NCBI GenBank assembly: GCA_021805545.1
Contig: JAJZFB010000002.1
Span: forward strand, 51,565 to 115,564
Direction: 5' to 3'
DNA from: Pseudomonadota bacterium
Lineage (GTDB): Bacteria > Pseudomonadota > Alphaproteobacteria > Acetobacterales > Acetobacteraceae
Length of the DNA stretch: 64,000 bases
The position numbers and the translations under genes were made by a program. The notes below the pieces were generated by a model. The model saw nothing but the letters and a program-made list of their open reading frames with translations. It did no database searches and was not told the origin of the DNA. Below, piece by piece: positions 1 to 7,760 of the stretch. Each line of letters opens with the position of its first letter. The stretch's first letter is position 1.

Positions 1-497
1 ACGGTGCCGTTCGCCAGTCCCTCTCCCACCATCCTACGCCGCAGTTCCGCCACGTCCTGGGGCGTGACCTCGTCCAGCGCCTTCTTCCCGATGGCGGGCA
101 GGATGCGCTTCCGCAGGTACGCCTCGACGTTGCCGGCCGCGCGCAGGTGCTCCTGCACGTGCGGGACGTATCTGTCCTTGGCGAATTCTGCGACGGTGGG
201 GACAGCGCGCAGCTTTGCCCTCTCCGCCGCCGGGTCGCCGCCCAGGCTGACCTCGGCCTTGAGCTGCTCCGCGCGCTTGCGGGCCTGGTCCACGGTGACG
301 TCGCCGAGGCGGCCGAGCCTGACCTCGTGCCGGCGGTTCCGCGCGTCATTGTACCGGAAGTAGAACGTCACGCCGGAGGCGCGCTGCTCGGCGATGAAGC
401 CGGCGAGCCTGTCGTCGAAGATGCGGTTCTTCACTGCGCCCTCCGGCAGGGGCGGCAGCTTCTGCACCAGGGTGCGGGTGATGGTGGTCGCGGCCAT
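1..497 (-). CDS. Tyrosine recombinase/phage integrase, N-terminal part (truncated by window edge)
   Basis: Reading the minus strand from the ATG at 497 gives 165 residues with no stop before the window edge. The N-terminus has the DUF4102-like arm-binding fold of P4-type integrases (about residues 5-85, with LVQKLPP, DDRLAGF and a VTFYFRY strand). A SAM-like core-binding domain follows (about 95-165, with FAKDRYVPHV and EVTPQDVAELRRRM). The catalytic domain with the R-H-R-Y residues would lie to the left, outside the window. Such integrases insert and excise islands at tRNA 3' ends, which fits the tRNA-Arg fragment at 7715-7760. The HTH gene 80 bp upstream is a likely excisionase partner. Confidence 0.9.
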   Translation of the reverse strand, partial: MAATTITRTLVQKLPPLPEGAVKNRIFDDRLAGFIAEQRASGVTFYFRYNDARNRRHEVRLGRLGDVTVDQARKRAEQLKAEVSLGGDPAAERAKLRAVPTVAEFAKDRYVPHVQEHLRAAGNVEAYLRKRILPAIGKKALDEVTPQDVAELRRRMVGEGLANGT

Positions 498-577
498 GTG
501 GCTCCTTCCTGTGGTGGATGGGGATGGGGGTCATCGGGGTCTTGGAGGTGCGGCGCGCAGGCCCAGGCGGGCGACGC

Positions 578-817
578 CTACCCGGCAGTGCTGTGGCGCC
601 GATTCGCCTCGACGAAGGCTTCCAAATCTTCCTGCTGGTACCGAACGTACTTGCCCGAGAGCTTGATGAAGGCCGGCCCGGCGCCCGTGCCGCGCCAGCG
701 CTCCAGCAGCTCGGCGGTGACGCCCAGGCGCTCGGCGGCCTGGGGCGCGGTGAGCAGCGGGCGCAGCCCCCGCTGCTCGGTGGTGGTGGTGCCAGCCTCG
801 ATCGTTTGCTTGGCCAT
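578..817 (-). CDS. AlpA/excisionase-like helix-turn-helix protein
   Basis: A 79-residue protein with a short disordered N-terminus, then a winged HTH of the MerR/AlpA/excisionase kind. APQAAERLGV forms the first helices, LLERWR the recognition helix, and GPAFIKLSGKYVRY the wing. These proteins bind near the attachment site and either direct integrase toward excision or activate its gene. The position just upstream of the integrase, on the same strand, supports this. The ATG at 817 is chosen because GGAG lies about 10 bases upstream. An in-frame ATG at 874 would add 19 low-complexity residues. Confidence 0.75.
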   Translation of the reverse strand: MAKQTIEAGTTTTEQRGLRPLLTAPQAAERLGVTAELLERWRGTGAGPAFIKLSGKYVRYQQEDLEAFVEANRRHSTAG

Positions 818-1008
818 GTCGTGCTCGTCTCCATCTTCGGGCGCCGGTGGCGCGCTTGCCCCGGCTTCGCCCATGGAGCTGTTCGACGGTGGCACTTGGC
901 CGCCAAAAGCCGCGCATGACCCTCCTTGCCCGCGCCGCGTCAGCGCCGGGCGGGCCAAAGCCCACCCGGCGCGTTGGCAATCCTTCGGCCTGACTCCTCG
1001 GCCTTCGC

Positions 1009-1635
1009 CTACCCGGACTCGCCGGAGGCACCCGCCACCAAGCGTGCGATCCGCACGCGGCGCATCTCGGCCGCCAGGGCTTCGCGCACGGCGTTGCGGC
1101 AGGTCCAGAGCCGCGAGATGTACGGCGCCCGAGCGGACCAGTCTCGCAGCGCCTCGTCCACCACGATCAGCACCTGCTCCGGCGTCACGCCTTCCTCGCG
1201 GCTGGCGGGATCGGGGCAGAGTGGCAAGTGCAGATCGCCTGCGCGCGCCAGCGTCCATCTATACGGCGAGGGTAGACCGCCGGGACAGAATTCCACCCCG
1301 GCGCCGAGCGGCTCACCCGCCTGCATTTGCCGGACCGCCTGCCCGAGCGCCTCCAGCACGGCGAGCGCGCCGCCCTCCGGCATCCGCGCGTGCTCCAGCG
1401 CCATGCGGGCCTGCACCACCAGAACGAGTTGGCGCAGCGCCCAACCGGACGGCGCGGAGCAGACCGTGCCGTACCGCACCGGCAGGCCGAAGCCGTCGCT
1501 GCCGGTGTCCAGTACGGCGACCCAGAAGCGCTGCTCCCAGTAGGGCAGCACGTCGGCGTTGGTGAACAGCACGAAACGTTCTCCGTCTCCCGTGCGGCGC
1601 ACAGCGACGATGGATTTCTCGTCGAAGTCGATCAT
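1009..1635 (-). CDS. Unrecognised protein, cassette member B, copy 1
   Basis: A 208-residue soluble protein of no family I recognise. It is a clear paralogue of the protein at 2093-2761. Both share SPYRWTLARAG / SPFPWTLARTG, then PLCPD, then GVTPEQ (residues about 123-155 here), and a helical C-terminus rich in Arg and Ala. There is no signal peptide or membrane segment. Its ATG overlaps the stop of the A gene (1632-1988) as ATGA, so the two are probably translationally coupled. It lies between the replication-type genes and xis/int, a usual site for cargo in small islands. Function unknown. Confidence 0.75.
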   Translation of the reverse strand: MIDFDEKSIVAVRRTGDGERFVLFTNADVLPYWEQRFWVAVLDTGSDGFGLPVRYGTVCSAPSGWALRQLVLVVQARMALEHARMPEGGALAVLEALGQAVRQMQAGEPLGAGVEFCPGGLPSPYRWTLARAGDLHLPLCPDPASREEGVTPEQVLIVVDEALRDWSARAPYISRLWTCRNAVREALAAEMRRVRIARLVAGASGESG

Positions 1636-1988
1636 GCGCGCACGTCTCCCTCGGTGCTGGCGGCCGGAACCATTTTGGTTCCGTCCGATTCGCCAGCCTG
1701 GTCCACCTCGAACACCAGCCAGGAGTCGTCGCTGTTGATCGTGGCAGCCACACCCTCGGGAATCTTGAAGCAGACCAGCTCCTCCTCGTTGTCGTCGTCG
1801 TTGAGGCGGAGCAGGTCGTCCGGCTCGCGTACCTGGATGCCGAGCGTGGCGAGGTACTTGATGACATGGAGCGGGTCCTCGCCGGTGCGGACGGCGTCGA
1901 CGAATTTGATCCGCTGCACGTCAGGCAACTTCTCGACCTCGGAGTACCGGGAGAGCAGCGCCTCCAGGGTTTGGATTTCTTGGTCCAT
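1632..1988 (-). CDS. Unrecognised small acidic protein, cassette member A, copy 1
   Basis: A 118-residue acidic protein of no recognised family. The N-terminal half is helical and contains VDAVRTGEDPLHVIKYLATL (residues 30-49). The second half has an acidic stretch (NDDDNEEE) followed by a predicted beta-rich tail. The protein at 2758-3057 aligns along its whole length, with the DDPLHLIPYFADLG segment in the same place. Its stop overlaps the start of B copy 1 by ATGA. The strong acidity and fixed pairing would suit an inhibitor, antitoxin or adaptor of the B protein, but that is speculation. The ATG at 1988 follows a GC-rich leader of about 100 bases after the preceding gene. Confidence 0.75.
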   Translation of the reverse strand: MDQEIQTLEALLSRYSEVEKLPDVQRIKFVDAVRTGEDPLHVIKYLATLGIQVREPDDLLRLNDDDNEEELVCFKIPEGVAATINSDDSWLVFEVDQAGESDGTKMVPAASTEGDVRA

Positions 1989-2092
1989 GTGTTGGGCTCC
2001 AGACGCAGGAAGCCCCGCCGGTGAGGGCGGGGCTTCCCGGTCAATGCTGGTTGGAAGGATTGCCCAGGCCGGCGTCGGCCTGGGCACCAGCA

Positions 2093-2761
2093 TCACATGC
2101 GGCTGGACTCCGACTCTGCCGCGTCCACCGTGGCCACGTGCTCCTCCCAGCGCGCCATTGCCCGCCTGACCTCCAAGGCCAGCGCCGCCTGCACCGCGCG
2201 GCGCGCCTCCCAGCAGCTCCGCCGCCAGGGCGTGGCCGGCAGCCAGGAGCTGAGCGCCATCTCGATCACGGCGAGCAGTTGCTCCGGCGTGACGCCGCGC
2301 TGCCGCGCCTCCGCGTCCGGGCAGAGCGGAATCGTGAATGACCCTGTCCTGGCCAAGGTCCACGGGAACGGCGATGCCACCCCGCCCGGCGGGGCCGGCT
2401 CGAAGGCGACCGGCGGCACCGCCCAGCCCGCCTGGGGTTCTCGATGCACGGCGGCGGCCCGGTCCAGGTGGCGCACGATCTCGGCCAGGACGGGTTCGCC
2501 GGAGTGCGCCTGCTCGGCCTCGAACCGGGCCAGCGCCACGGCCAGGAGCTGGGCCATGGTCCAACCGTCGAAAGGGCCGAGACTGGCGAGGCGGAGGAAC
2601 ACGCCGCCGTCCGCCATCTCGACCACCGCGCCCCACAGGCGCAGCGGTCGGCCGGGGACCAGATCGGCGGTGACGAGGGCGACGGCGCGCCCGGTGCTGG
2701 TCTTGTGCCAGGCGACATTGTCGCGGCCGCCCATGGCGCGGGCCGTCATTCCCGCGCTCAT
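2093..2761 (-). CDS. Unrecognised protein, cassette member B, copy 2
   Basis: A 222-residue soluble protein paralogous to the product of 1009-1635. The conserved core is SPFPWTLARTG, PLCPD and GVTPEQ at about residues 130-157. Before the core lies a region with DLVPGRPLRLWGAVVEMADG, apparently a small beta domain, followed by a long amphipathic helix. The start at 2761 overlaps the stop of its A partner (2758-3057) by ATGA, repeating the arrangement of copy 1 exactly. The two copies have diverged strongly apart from the core, so the duplication is old or the two cassettes were acquired separately. No function can be assigned. Confidence 0.75.
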   Translation of the reverse strand: MSAGMTARAMGGRDNVAWHKTSTGRAVALVTADLVPGRPLRLWGAVVEMADGGVFLRLASLGPFDGWTMAQLLAVALARFEAEQAHSGEPVLAEIVRHLDRAAAVHREPQAGWAVPPVAFEPAPPGGVASPFPWTLARTGSFTIPLCPDAEARQRGVTPEQLLAVIEMALSSWLPATPWRRSCWEARRAVQAALALEVRRAMARWEEHVATVDAAESESSRM

Positions 2762-3057
2762 CGCGTGAAGAGCGCCCAGAGGCCGTCCACGGCGAGGAAG
2801 ACGGCGACGCCCTCATCGACGCGGAACGCCTGGATTTCTTCCTCGCCGGGGTCGGTGCAGGCTGCGAGGAGGTCCTCAAGGTTGTCGATCCTCCTGCCCA
2901 GGTCAGCGAAGTATGGAATGAGGTGCAGCGGATCGTCGCCGCGCGCCAGCGCGTCGGCAAGGCGCACATGAGGCACGTGGCGGGGCAAATCGTTGCCCTC
3001 GGCGTGGCGGCGCACCAGTTCGCCCAAGGTTTGGAGTTGGCGGGGAAGTCCTGTCAT
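2758..3057 (-). CDS. Unrecognised small protein, cassette member A, copy 2
   Basis: A 99-residue protein aligning with the 1632-1988 product. Shared features are a helical N-terminus, ADALARGDDPLHLIPYFADL at 35-54, an acidic linker (DPGEEEIQ) and a short beta tail (RVDEGVAVFLAVDGLWALF) corresponding to IPEGVAATINSDDSWLVFEV in copy 1. The ATG at 3057 is preferred because the A/A alignment starts there; a longer form would start at 3138. It lies directly upstream of, and overlaps, B copy 2. Function unknown. Confidence 0.7.
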   Translation of the reverse strand: MTGLPRQLQTLGELVRRHAEGNDLPRHVPHVRLADALARGDDPLHLIPYFADLGRRIDNLEDLLAACTDPGEEEIQAFRVDEGVAVFLAVDGLWALFTR

Positions 3058-3204
3058 GTCGGTGGTCTCCGAGGCGCGGCACGGCCAAGCCCTCAGAGGC
3101 TGGCCGCTCCTCGCCGTGTGGGGTTGCTCGGCCCGCACGGTGCGGGCGAGACCATCACATCCACCTCAGCTCGGACGCCGTCGCGCCGCTTGGTCGGTCA
3201 CAGG

Positions 3205-3229
3205 CGATGGGGGTCATGGGGGGCATGGG
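3205..3229. repeat. G-rich element-specific motif upstream of cassette copy 2
   Basis: The plus strand reads CGATGGGGGTCATGGGG here. This resembles GATGGGGGTCATCGGGG at 523-539 between xis and int, and the cluster at 7287-7697 beside the right attachment site. All lie between genes. They are candidate integrase arm sites, excisionase sites or regulatory sites. Confidence 0.4.
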
Positions 3230-3267
3230 AGGCGCCCGCCCGTGCCCACGAGATTCCGCCAGGGTCC

Positions 3268-4593
3268 CTACCCGGCTTCGCCGCTGTCGCCCCCGCCCAG
3301 CGGCTCCGTCCCCACGCCCGCCAGGGCCTGCCGCGCCGCCTCCAGCTCCGGCGCCACGGTGAAGAGGCGCGGCATCCCCTCCGCCACAGCCAGCGCGCCG
3401 GCGGTCTGCATCTCCTTGAGCGCCAGCAGCACGGGGTTGCTCGCGGCCTGCCCGCGCATGTCGAATTTGCCCTCGGCCAGCAGCCTCTCCAGGGCCAGGT
3501 TGGCCAGAGGCTCCACCTCCGCGCTGCGCGGGCGGCCGGCGGCGCCCGCCTTCTTCGGCGCCGGGGCGGCCAGGCGCAGCAGCGGCGCGAACGCCAGCAG
3601 GAAATCCGCGCCGGTGCGCGGCACGGCCACAAGGGCCTCGTTGAGTACGTCCACCGCCTCGTCCAGCAGGGCCTCGGCGCCGTGCGCCAGATGGGCCAGC
3701 TCGTCCGCGACGTCCGCGCCCAACAGGCTCGGCGCGGCGGTGGGGAGGCGCAGGCGCTTGCGCAGGGCGGAGACCACGGTGGGGCTGCGCAGCGAGACCT
3801 CCACCCTGACCAGGTCCGGCCGTTTGGCGTACACTTTCCTCTCCGGCGCGTTCTTGCTGCCCTCGTGCCAGTAGGCTGTGAGCGCGTTCCCGCGCTGCTT
3901 GGCGAAGAATCGGCCACCCTCCTGCCGCGAGCCCAGGATCGGGCGGTCGCGCAGGCGGCGAACGAAGTGCTCAGCGCCGTCCTCGTACAAGTAGTCGCGG
4001 CAGAACTCCGCCTGCTGCACCCGGACCGCGCCCAGGAGCTGGTCTGAGGCGACGCGGGAAGCCACCGCCAGCGCCGCCACGAAGGCGTCCACCGCCTCGG
4101 CCACCGCGCGGAGCTGGAGGGGCAGCAGGTCCACGTAGGCGCCGGGGGAGTAGGGGGCGGAGAGATTGTCCTCGCCCCTTGGCCCTACGGCCAGGGGGGA
4201 GGGGAGCAAGGAGCGCAGCGCGCGCATGGGGTCCGGCAGGAGCGTGCTGCCCCGGCGGATTTGGAGCCTGCCGGCGCCGCTGGGGACCAGGGCGAGCTGG
4301 CCAGCCAGGGAGACGGAGGCACCGCCAGCAAGGCGGACAGGCGCAGGGCCTACCTTGAGCGGCCGTTTCAGGACTGCACCCGGTTCGGGCGCGCGGAGCA
4401 GGAAGCCGGCGCGGGCCAGCGCCCGGCAGAACCTGGCCGCCTCGCGCGGCGTGGCTTTCACCGGAAGCAGGATGTCCAGGCTGAGCTGGACGCGGTCGAG
4501 GAGCACGTCCGCCGCCTGCCCGGCGGCAGACGAAGCCAGCACACCCGCCACGGGAGCAGCCCCGGCGTCTTCGACTTGGTCCGGCACGCGCAT
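3268..4593 (-). CDS. Possible replication protein of the integrative element (weak gene II/X-like similarity)
   Basis: A 441-residue protein that I do not confidently recognise. Around residue 255 it contains YAKRPDLVRVEVSLR, which resembles the YNKG-x-LRxE-type strand of phage/plasmid gene II/X replication initiators. Residues 30-60 contain a LDRVQLSLDILLP strand and an Arg-rich helix that also suit such a fold. The C-terminal third is helical, with a Lys/Arg patch (PAPKKAGAAGRPR). It is the next gene after the AAA+ primase/helicase-like gene on the same strand, about 480 bp apart, so a replication role is reasonable. No catalytic HUH or Tyr motif could be placed with certainty. The start at 4593 has GGGAG immediately before it, so the true start could be slightly downstream. 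Confidence 0.6.
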   Translation of the reverse strand: MRVPDQVEDAGAAPVAGVLASSAAGQAADVLLDRVQLSLDILLPVKATPREAARFCRALARAGFLLRAPEPGAVLKRPLKVGPAPVRLAGGASVSLAGQLALVPSGAGRLQIRRGSTLLPDPMRALRSLLPSPLAVGPRGEDNLSAPYSPGAYVDLLPLQLRAVAEAVDAFVAALAVASRVASDQLLGAVRVQQAEFCRDYLYEDGAEHFVRRLRDRPILGSRQEGGRFFAKQRGNALTAYWHEGSKNAPERKVYAKRPDLVRVEVSLRSPTVVSALRKRLRLPTAAPSLLGADVADELAHLAHGAEALLDEAVDVLNEALVAVPRTGADFLLAFAPLLRLAAPAPKKAGAAGRPRSAEVEPLANLALERLLAEGKFDMRGQAASNPVLLALKEMQTAGALAVAEGMPRLFTVAPELEAARQALAGVGTEPLGGGDSGEAG

Positions 4594-5076
4594 CTCCCAG
4601 CAGAATCCGCCGCGAGGGTGGCGAGGGAGGGCCGAGAAAGCAAGGGGCGGAGAGATTTTCGAGCAGAAGGAGGACTTGCAAGTGAGCGTCCGGCTGGGCT
4701 GGTTCGGCGCCCATGATCGTCACGTCCGAAGCTCAATGAGCCGCGGCGGGCGCGGGCAGAGGCACCTCTGTGCCCCCTATGACTTCGATGCCCCTTCGAC
4801 ATGAGTGAGCGGCGCGACGGTGCTGGTTCCGCCCTGGCCATTCCAATGCCGGCCTGTCGATCACCCGCCCCCCAGCACGAAAAAAGCCCTGCCGTGAACG
4901 GCAGGGCTTTGGTCCGAGACCAGCGCGCGCCCCAAGGGCGCGCCGGTCATCACGAATCTGGATTCTGGGTGCAGCTCTCTATTTCCTGCGGCGCCGTATG
5001 GCGCCGGTATCGGTCCTGTGGACCGCCAGCCCGCCGTGGCGACGGCGGGGAAGCACGCCTATGAGCGGCGCGTCAA
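4594..5076. other. Intergenic region of the integrative element with one terminator
   Basis: No convincing gene is visible in these 480 bases. Short open frames on both strands lack homology and ribosome sites. The region holds the terminator at 4880-4910 and inverted GC-rich pairs around 4990-5050 (GGCGCC repeats) that could be part of a leader or a replication origin for the downstream gene. Confidence 0.5.
4880..4910 (-). terminator. Rho-independent terminator of the AAA+ gene
   Basis: On the minus strand the hairpin has a 12-bp stem (AAAGCCCTGCCG with CGGCAGGGCTTT) and a 4-base loop. A run of six T follows. It lies about 170 bases after the stop of the AAA+ gene (5077-6792). Confidence 0.85.
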
Positions 5077-6792
5077 TTACGGCCGGGTCGGGCCGCTGAG
5101 GCCGTCGAGACTATCAACGGTCTCGATCTGACCAGCATTGTCACCACCGCCGGGGCGGTGGTCCTCATCGTGGAGCGCGGCATCGGTGCGCTCCAGCCGA
5201 TACCTGTGCGGGGACCACTTGCCCGCCATCTCGATCCACCGCAGGCGGAAACCGTTGCAGGCCGCACCGTTGAGCTGCATGAGCTTCCGGGCCACGGCCT
5301 GGCGGCTTTCGCCGTCCTGCGCGAGCAGGTGCCATACATTGCTGTGCAGGTCCTTGCCCGTCACCTGCCGGTTGCCGTGGTGGTGCCACCACGTCTCGAA
5401 GAGCTCGGCGAGCCATGTGCGCTCCGAGTCACCGGCCTGCCGCTTGGCGATCTCCTCGACCGCGTCCTTGCACTCCAGCGCCAGCAACGGGTCGCGGCAC
5501 ATCCGGCTCCACTGCTCGAAGCTGCCCATGGAGCGGCCGCGCGGCAGGTCGTCGCCCTGCTGCAATCCCCACGTCACGATCGTCAGGACATCAGAGAGAA
5601 TTTTTCCCCGGTCCCGCCGCGTCTCCGCAAGGAAGTCGCCCGTGAAGCTGCGCGCCTCGGGGCTCTCCACGCCGGGGTTCAACTGCACCTCCAAGAAGCG
5701 GCGGCGCAGATCTTCCGTGACGCTGAGCCCGTTTCCCGTGACGCAGATGAAGGTCGCGGAGTTGAGCGGCACCAGCGTGCTGGTGCGGAGAACGCGGACC
5801 TGTGCCGGGTTCTCCGTGATCGCCGAGGCGAGCAGGTTGGACCGCAGCTCGGTGGCGTTCACGTTGTCGAGCAAGATGATCGGCGTGGCCGTCATCAGAA
5901 CGGCGGCCAGGCGCTTGTCGAGCTCGTCTACGTTATGGCCGGTCGTCATCGCGGTCGGCGAGAGGCCATAGGCCACCTCCGCGATGAAGCGCACCAACAT
6001 GCCCTTCCCCGAGCCGGCACCGGACAGGTACGGCGCGGTGACGAGCAGGCCCGGCACCAGCCCCAGGCTGGCCCGGCACGCGGCGGTCAGCAACGCAGTG
6101 AGGTAGATGCTCTCATCCGCGCCCGGCGGCTGGTCGATGTCAACCACCGGCTCCTCGGAATCGTCCACCTTCACGCGAACAGCGTCCGCGAAAGGGAACG
6201 TCCTGAGGCGCTTCCGCAACCGCTTGAGGGCGGCCACAGCAGCGCGGCGCTCGGCGCGATTCTGGATCATCACAGCCACAGTGTTGTGGCAGTAGATGCC
6301 CGAATCGGGGTCGTAACCATCCGTGTGCCGGATGGTGCCGTCCGGTGCGAGGAGCGGCCCGTAGGCGATCCCATTGAGCGGCGGCAAGTTTGCCGCCCCG
6401 AAGGTGGACAGAGCCAGATTCGACACCCGTGCCGGGAGAGCAATGTCCTCCCGGCGGGTGCCAGACCGCGTCTTCCTCTCGGCGTACGGCTGCGCGATCT
6501 CGTGGAGGAGGGTCGTCACATCGTCCGCCGTCAGGATATGCGCCACGATCAAGCCCGGCTGTTCGCCGGGGCAGAAGGTGACGGCCCTGCCGCCGCGCCG
6601 AAAGACGCCCAAGGGCTCGATCAGTTCGCAGACACGCTTCGCCGTACCAGGCGGGTCCTCCGTCACCACATGGAACGGCGGCTTGACGCCGCCGTTCTCC
6701 TCATCGGAGGCCGGAGCGTCAGGCTGGGCGTTCGTCTCGTCTGGTGCGGGCGGCCGCTCGGGCGGCAGATCGTCCTCATCAAGTGTACTCAT
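5077..6792 (-). CDS. AAA+ primase/helicase-like protein of the integrative element
   Basis: A 571-residue protein with a disordered acidic N-terminus (1-40) and a central P-loop ATPase of helicase superfamily 3/AAA+ type. Walker A is SGAGSGKG (257-264), Walker B IILLDN (305-310), sensor 1 CVTGNG (350-355), and the Arg-finger region is EDLRRRF (360-366). The C-terminus (about 440-545) has a WHHHGNRQVTGKDLHSNVW segment that looks like a DNA-binding winged helix. Similar proteins in small islands and P4-like satellites drive autonomous replication, sometimes with a primase half; no primase motif was identified here. Transcription ends at 4880-4910. Confidence 0.75.
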   Translation of the reverse strand: MSTLDEDDLPPERPPAPDETNAQPDAPASDEENGGVKPPFHVVTEDPPGTAKRVCELIEPLGVFRRGGRAVTFCPGEQPGLIVAHILTADDVTTLLHEIAQPYAERKTRSGTRREDIALPARVSNLALSTFGAANLPPLNGIAYGPLLAPDGTIRHTDGYDPDSGIYCHNTVAVMIQNRAERRAAVAALKRLRKRLRTFPFADAVRVKVDDSEEPVVDIDQPPGADESIYLTALLTAACRASLGLVPGLLVTAPYLSGAGSGKGMLVRFIAEVAYGLSPTAMTTGHNVDELDKRLAAVLMTATPIILLDNVNATELRSNLLASAITENPAQVRVLRTSTLVPLNSATFICVTGNGLSVTEDLRRRFLEVQLNPGVESPEARSFTGDFLAETRRDRGKILSDVLTIVTWGLQQGDDLPRGRSMGSFEQWSRMCRDPLLALECKDAVEEIAKRQAGDSERTWLAELFETWWHHHGNRQVTGKDLHSNVWHLLAQDGESRQAVARKLMQLNGAACNGFRLRWIEMAGKWSPHRYRLERTDAALHDEDHRPGGGDNAGQIETVDSLDGLSGPTRP

Positions 6793-7714
6793 TCTCTTGC
6801 AGTTCCCGAAGTAGCTGTGCCCGCCACGGCCAAATGCTCACTGTCGAAACGTTCCTTGGCGCCCCATGTAGGGAACGTCGTGGCGTCGTTCGGTGGTGAA
6901 CCCAGGTTGTGGCGGCGCAAGGATGGCGAGCCACCCTTCTAAAATCTCGCTTGGAAGAGCGAGACCTCTGCTGTTCGCCAGCATCAGCCCGGACCGCGCA
7001 GCGCGGTTCGGGCAGTCTGGAACTGCACCCAAAAAATCCAGATTCAATTGTCAAAGAACAAGGCTTAGTCTGTAATTTATCCAACTATGGACGATTTGAC
7101 TATCTCGTCCGTCCATTCAAAGATGCCGCTTGAAAGCAAACCTCTTAATCATGGGCTGGGCTGCCTACCTATCAATAGTGTGCGACAGACGCAAGGCCGC
7201 ACGTGGAATGTGCAGAAGTTTTTTTGGTCAGTGCGGAAGGCGCCGCACTGACGCGGGCAGACTCTCTTGTGAACGCGCGGAGTATCGGGATCATCGGGGG
7301 CCATCGGAATCGAAGAACCGTGTCCCCCGATGGGTCCCATGCTTCTTGGAATGGGTACGGAACGCTGGCCGGAGACGACATGGTCACGTCGCCCTTCGGA
7401 GGACGAGCGGCCCGGCACCGCAGGCCATGTCCATGGCGGCGGTGAGGCGCCGCGAATGGGTGGCACCCACGAAGGCAGCGGGGTGCGGCCGCGAGCAGGG
7501 GCCGACGCAGCGCCACATGCGCGGCGAGCAGGTGCCATGATCCCTCCCACCTGCGTCCCCCCACAATCCCCCCAAGGGATCAGCGGCGATGGGGGACGGT
7601 CAGGTGCCATCATGGGGTACAACCCGAGCGAGTCGCGTTCCGCCGCTTGGCCACGGAGAGCGAACAAGGGCCATCGGGGGCGGTCAGCGGCCATTGGTTG
7701 CTTGATCGAAACGT
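6793..7714. other. Non-coding right end of the integrative element
   Basis: About 900 bases with no convincing gene. Part of it is AT-rich (7040-7160, a likely promoter area for the AAA+ gene). The part from 7287 to 7697 carries the G-rich repeated motif. Open frames here (for example 6838-7047 and 7149-7694, minus) have erratic composition and no recognisable domain. The region probably holds the replication origin and/or recombinase arm sites. Confidence 0.5.
7287..7697. repeat. Cluster of G-rich motifs beside the attachment site
   Basis: Four related sites occur: 7287-7307 (GGGATCATCGGGGGCCATCGG shortened at one end), 7321-7340 (inverted, CCCCCGATGGGTCCCAT), 7587-7617 (CGATGGGGGACGGTCAGGTG then CCATCATGGGG) and 7668-7697 (CCATCGGGGGCGGTCAGCGG then CCATTGG). 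The last two share an ATSGGGGG-CGGTCAG-CCAT plan. The last ends 18 bases before the tRNA-Arg core. Related sites lie at 523-539 and 3205-3229. Confidence 0.5.
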
Positions 7715-7760
7715 ACTACGAATCTGAGGGTCAGGAGTTCGAATCTCTTCGGGCGCGCCA
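7715..7760 (+). other. Attachment site: 3' half of tRNA-Arg(ACG)
   Basis: These 46 bases match the 3' half of an alphaproteobacterial tRNA-Arg. They comprise the anticodon loop CTACGAA (anticodon ACG at 7718-7720), the 3' anticodon stem, a T-arm with the TTCGAAT loop, the 3' acceptor strand CGGGCGC, a discriminator G and an encoded CCA. The 5' half is absent: bases before 7715 do not pair with the anticodon stem and no D-arm is present. It is therefore not a functional tRNA but the duplicated core left by integration into the tRNA gene. Confidence 0.9.

Larger units (their letters stand above)
1..7760. mobile_element. Integrative element inserted in tRNA-Arg(ACG), left end outside the window
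   Basis: The block holds, all on the minus strand, a tyrosine integrase cut by the window edge, an AlpA/excisionase-like HTH gene, two paralogous two-gene cassettes, a possible replication protein and an AAA+ primase/helicase-like gene. Its right end is a 46-bp copy of the 3' half of tRNA-Arg(ACG) at 7715-7760. The orientation predicts that the intact tRNA gene lies left of base 1 on the plus strand, beyond the integrase C-terminus. No conjugation, relaxase or virion genes are visible, so a small satellite-like or mobilisable island of roughly 8.5-9 kb is inferred. Right boundary is well supported; left boundary is not seen. Confidence 0.85.

Noticed and set aside
4801..5064. Small plus-strand gene of 87 codons
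   Set aside because: It contains the minus-strand terminator, has no ribosome site and no recognisable similarity.
5158..6942. 594-codon open frame on the plus strand
   Set aside because: It is antisense to the AAA+ gene, whose Walker motifs are on the minus strand.
7149..7694. 181-codon frame at the right end of the island (minus strand)
   Set aside because: Pro/Arg/Gly-rich with no domain, and it overlaps the repeated G-rich motif cluster; more likely recombination or replication sites.
7715..7760. Complete tRNA-Arg gene
   Set aside because: Only the 3' half is present; bases upstream do not form the D-arm or the 5' acceptor and anticodon strands.
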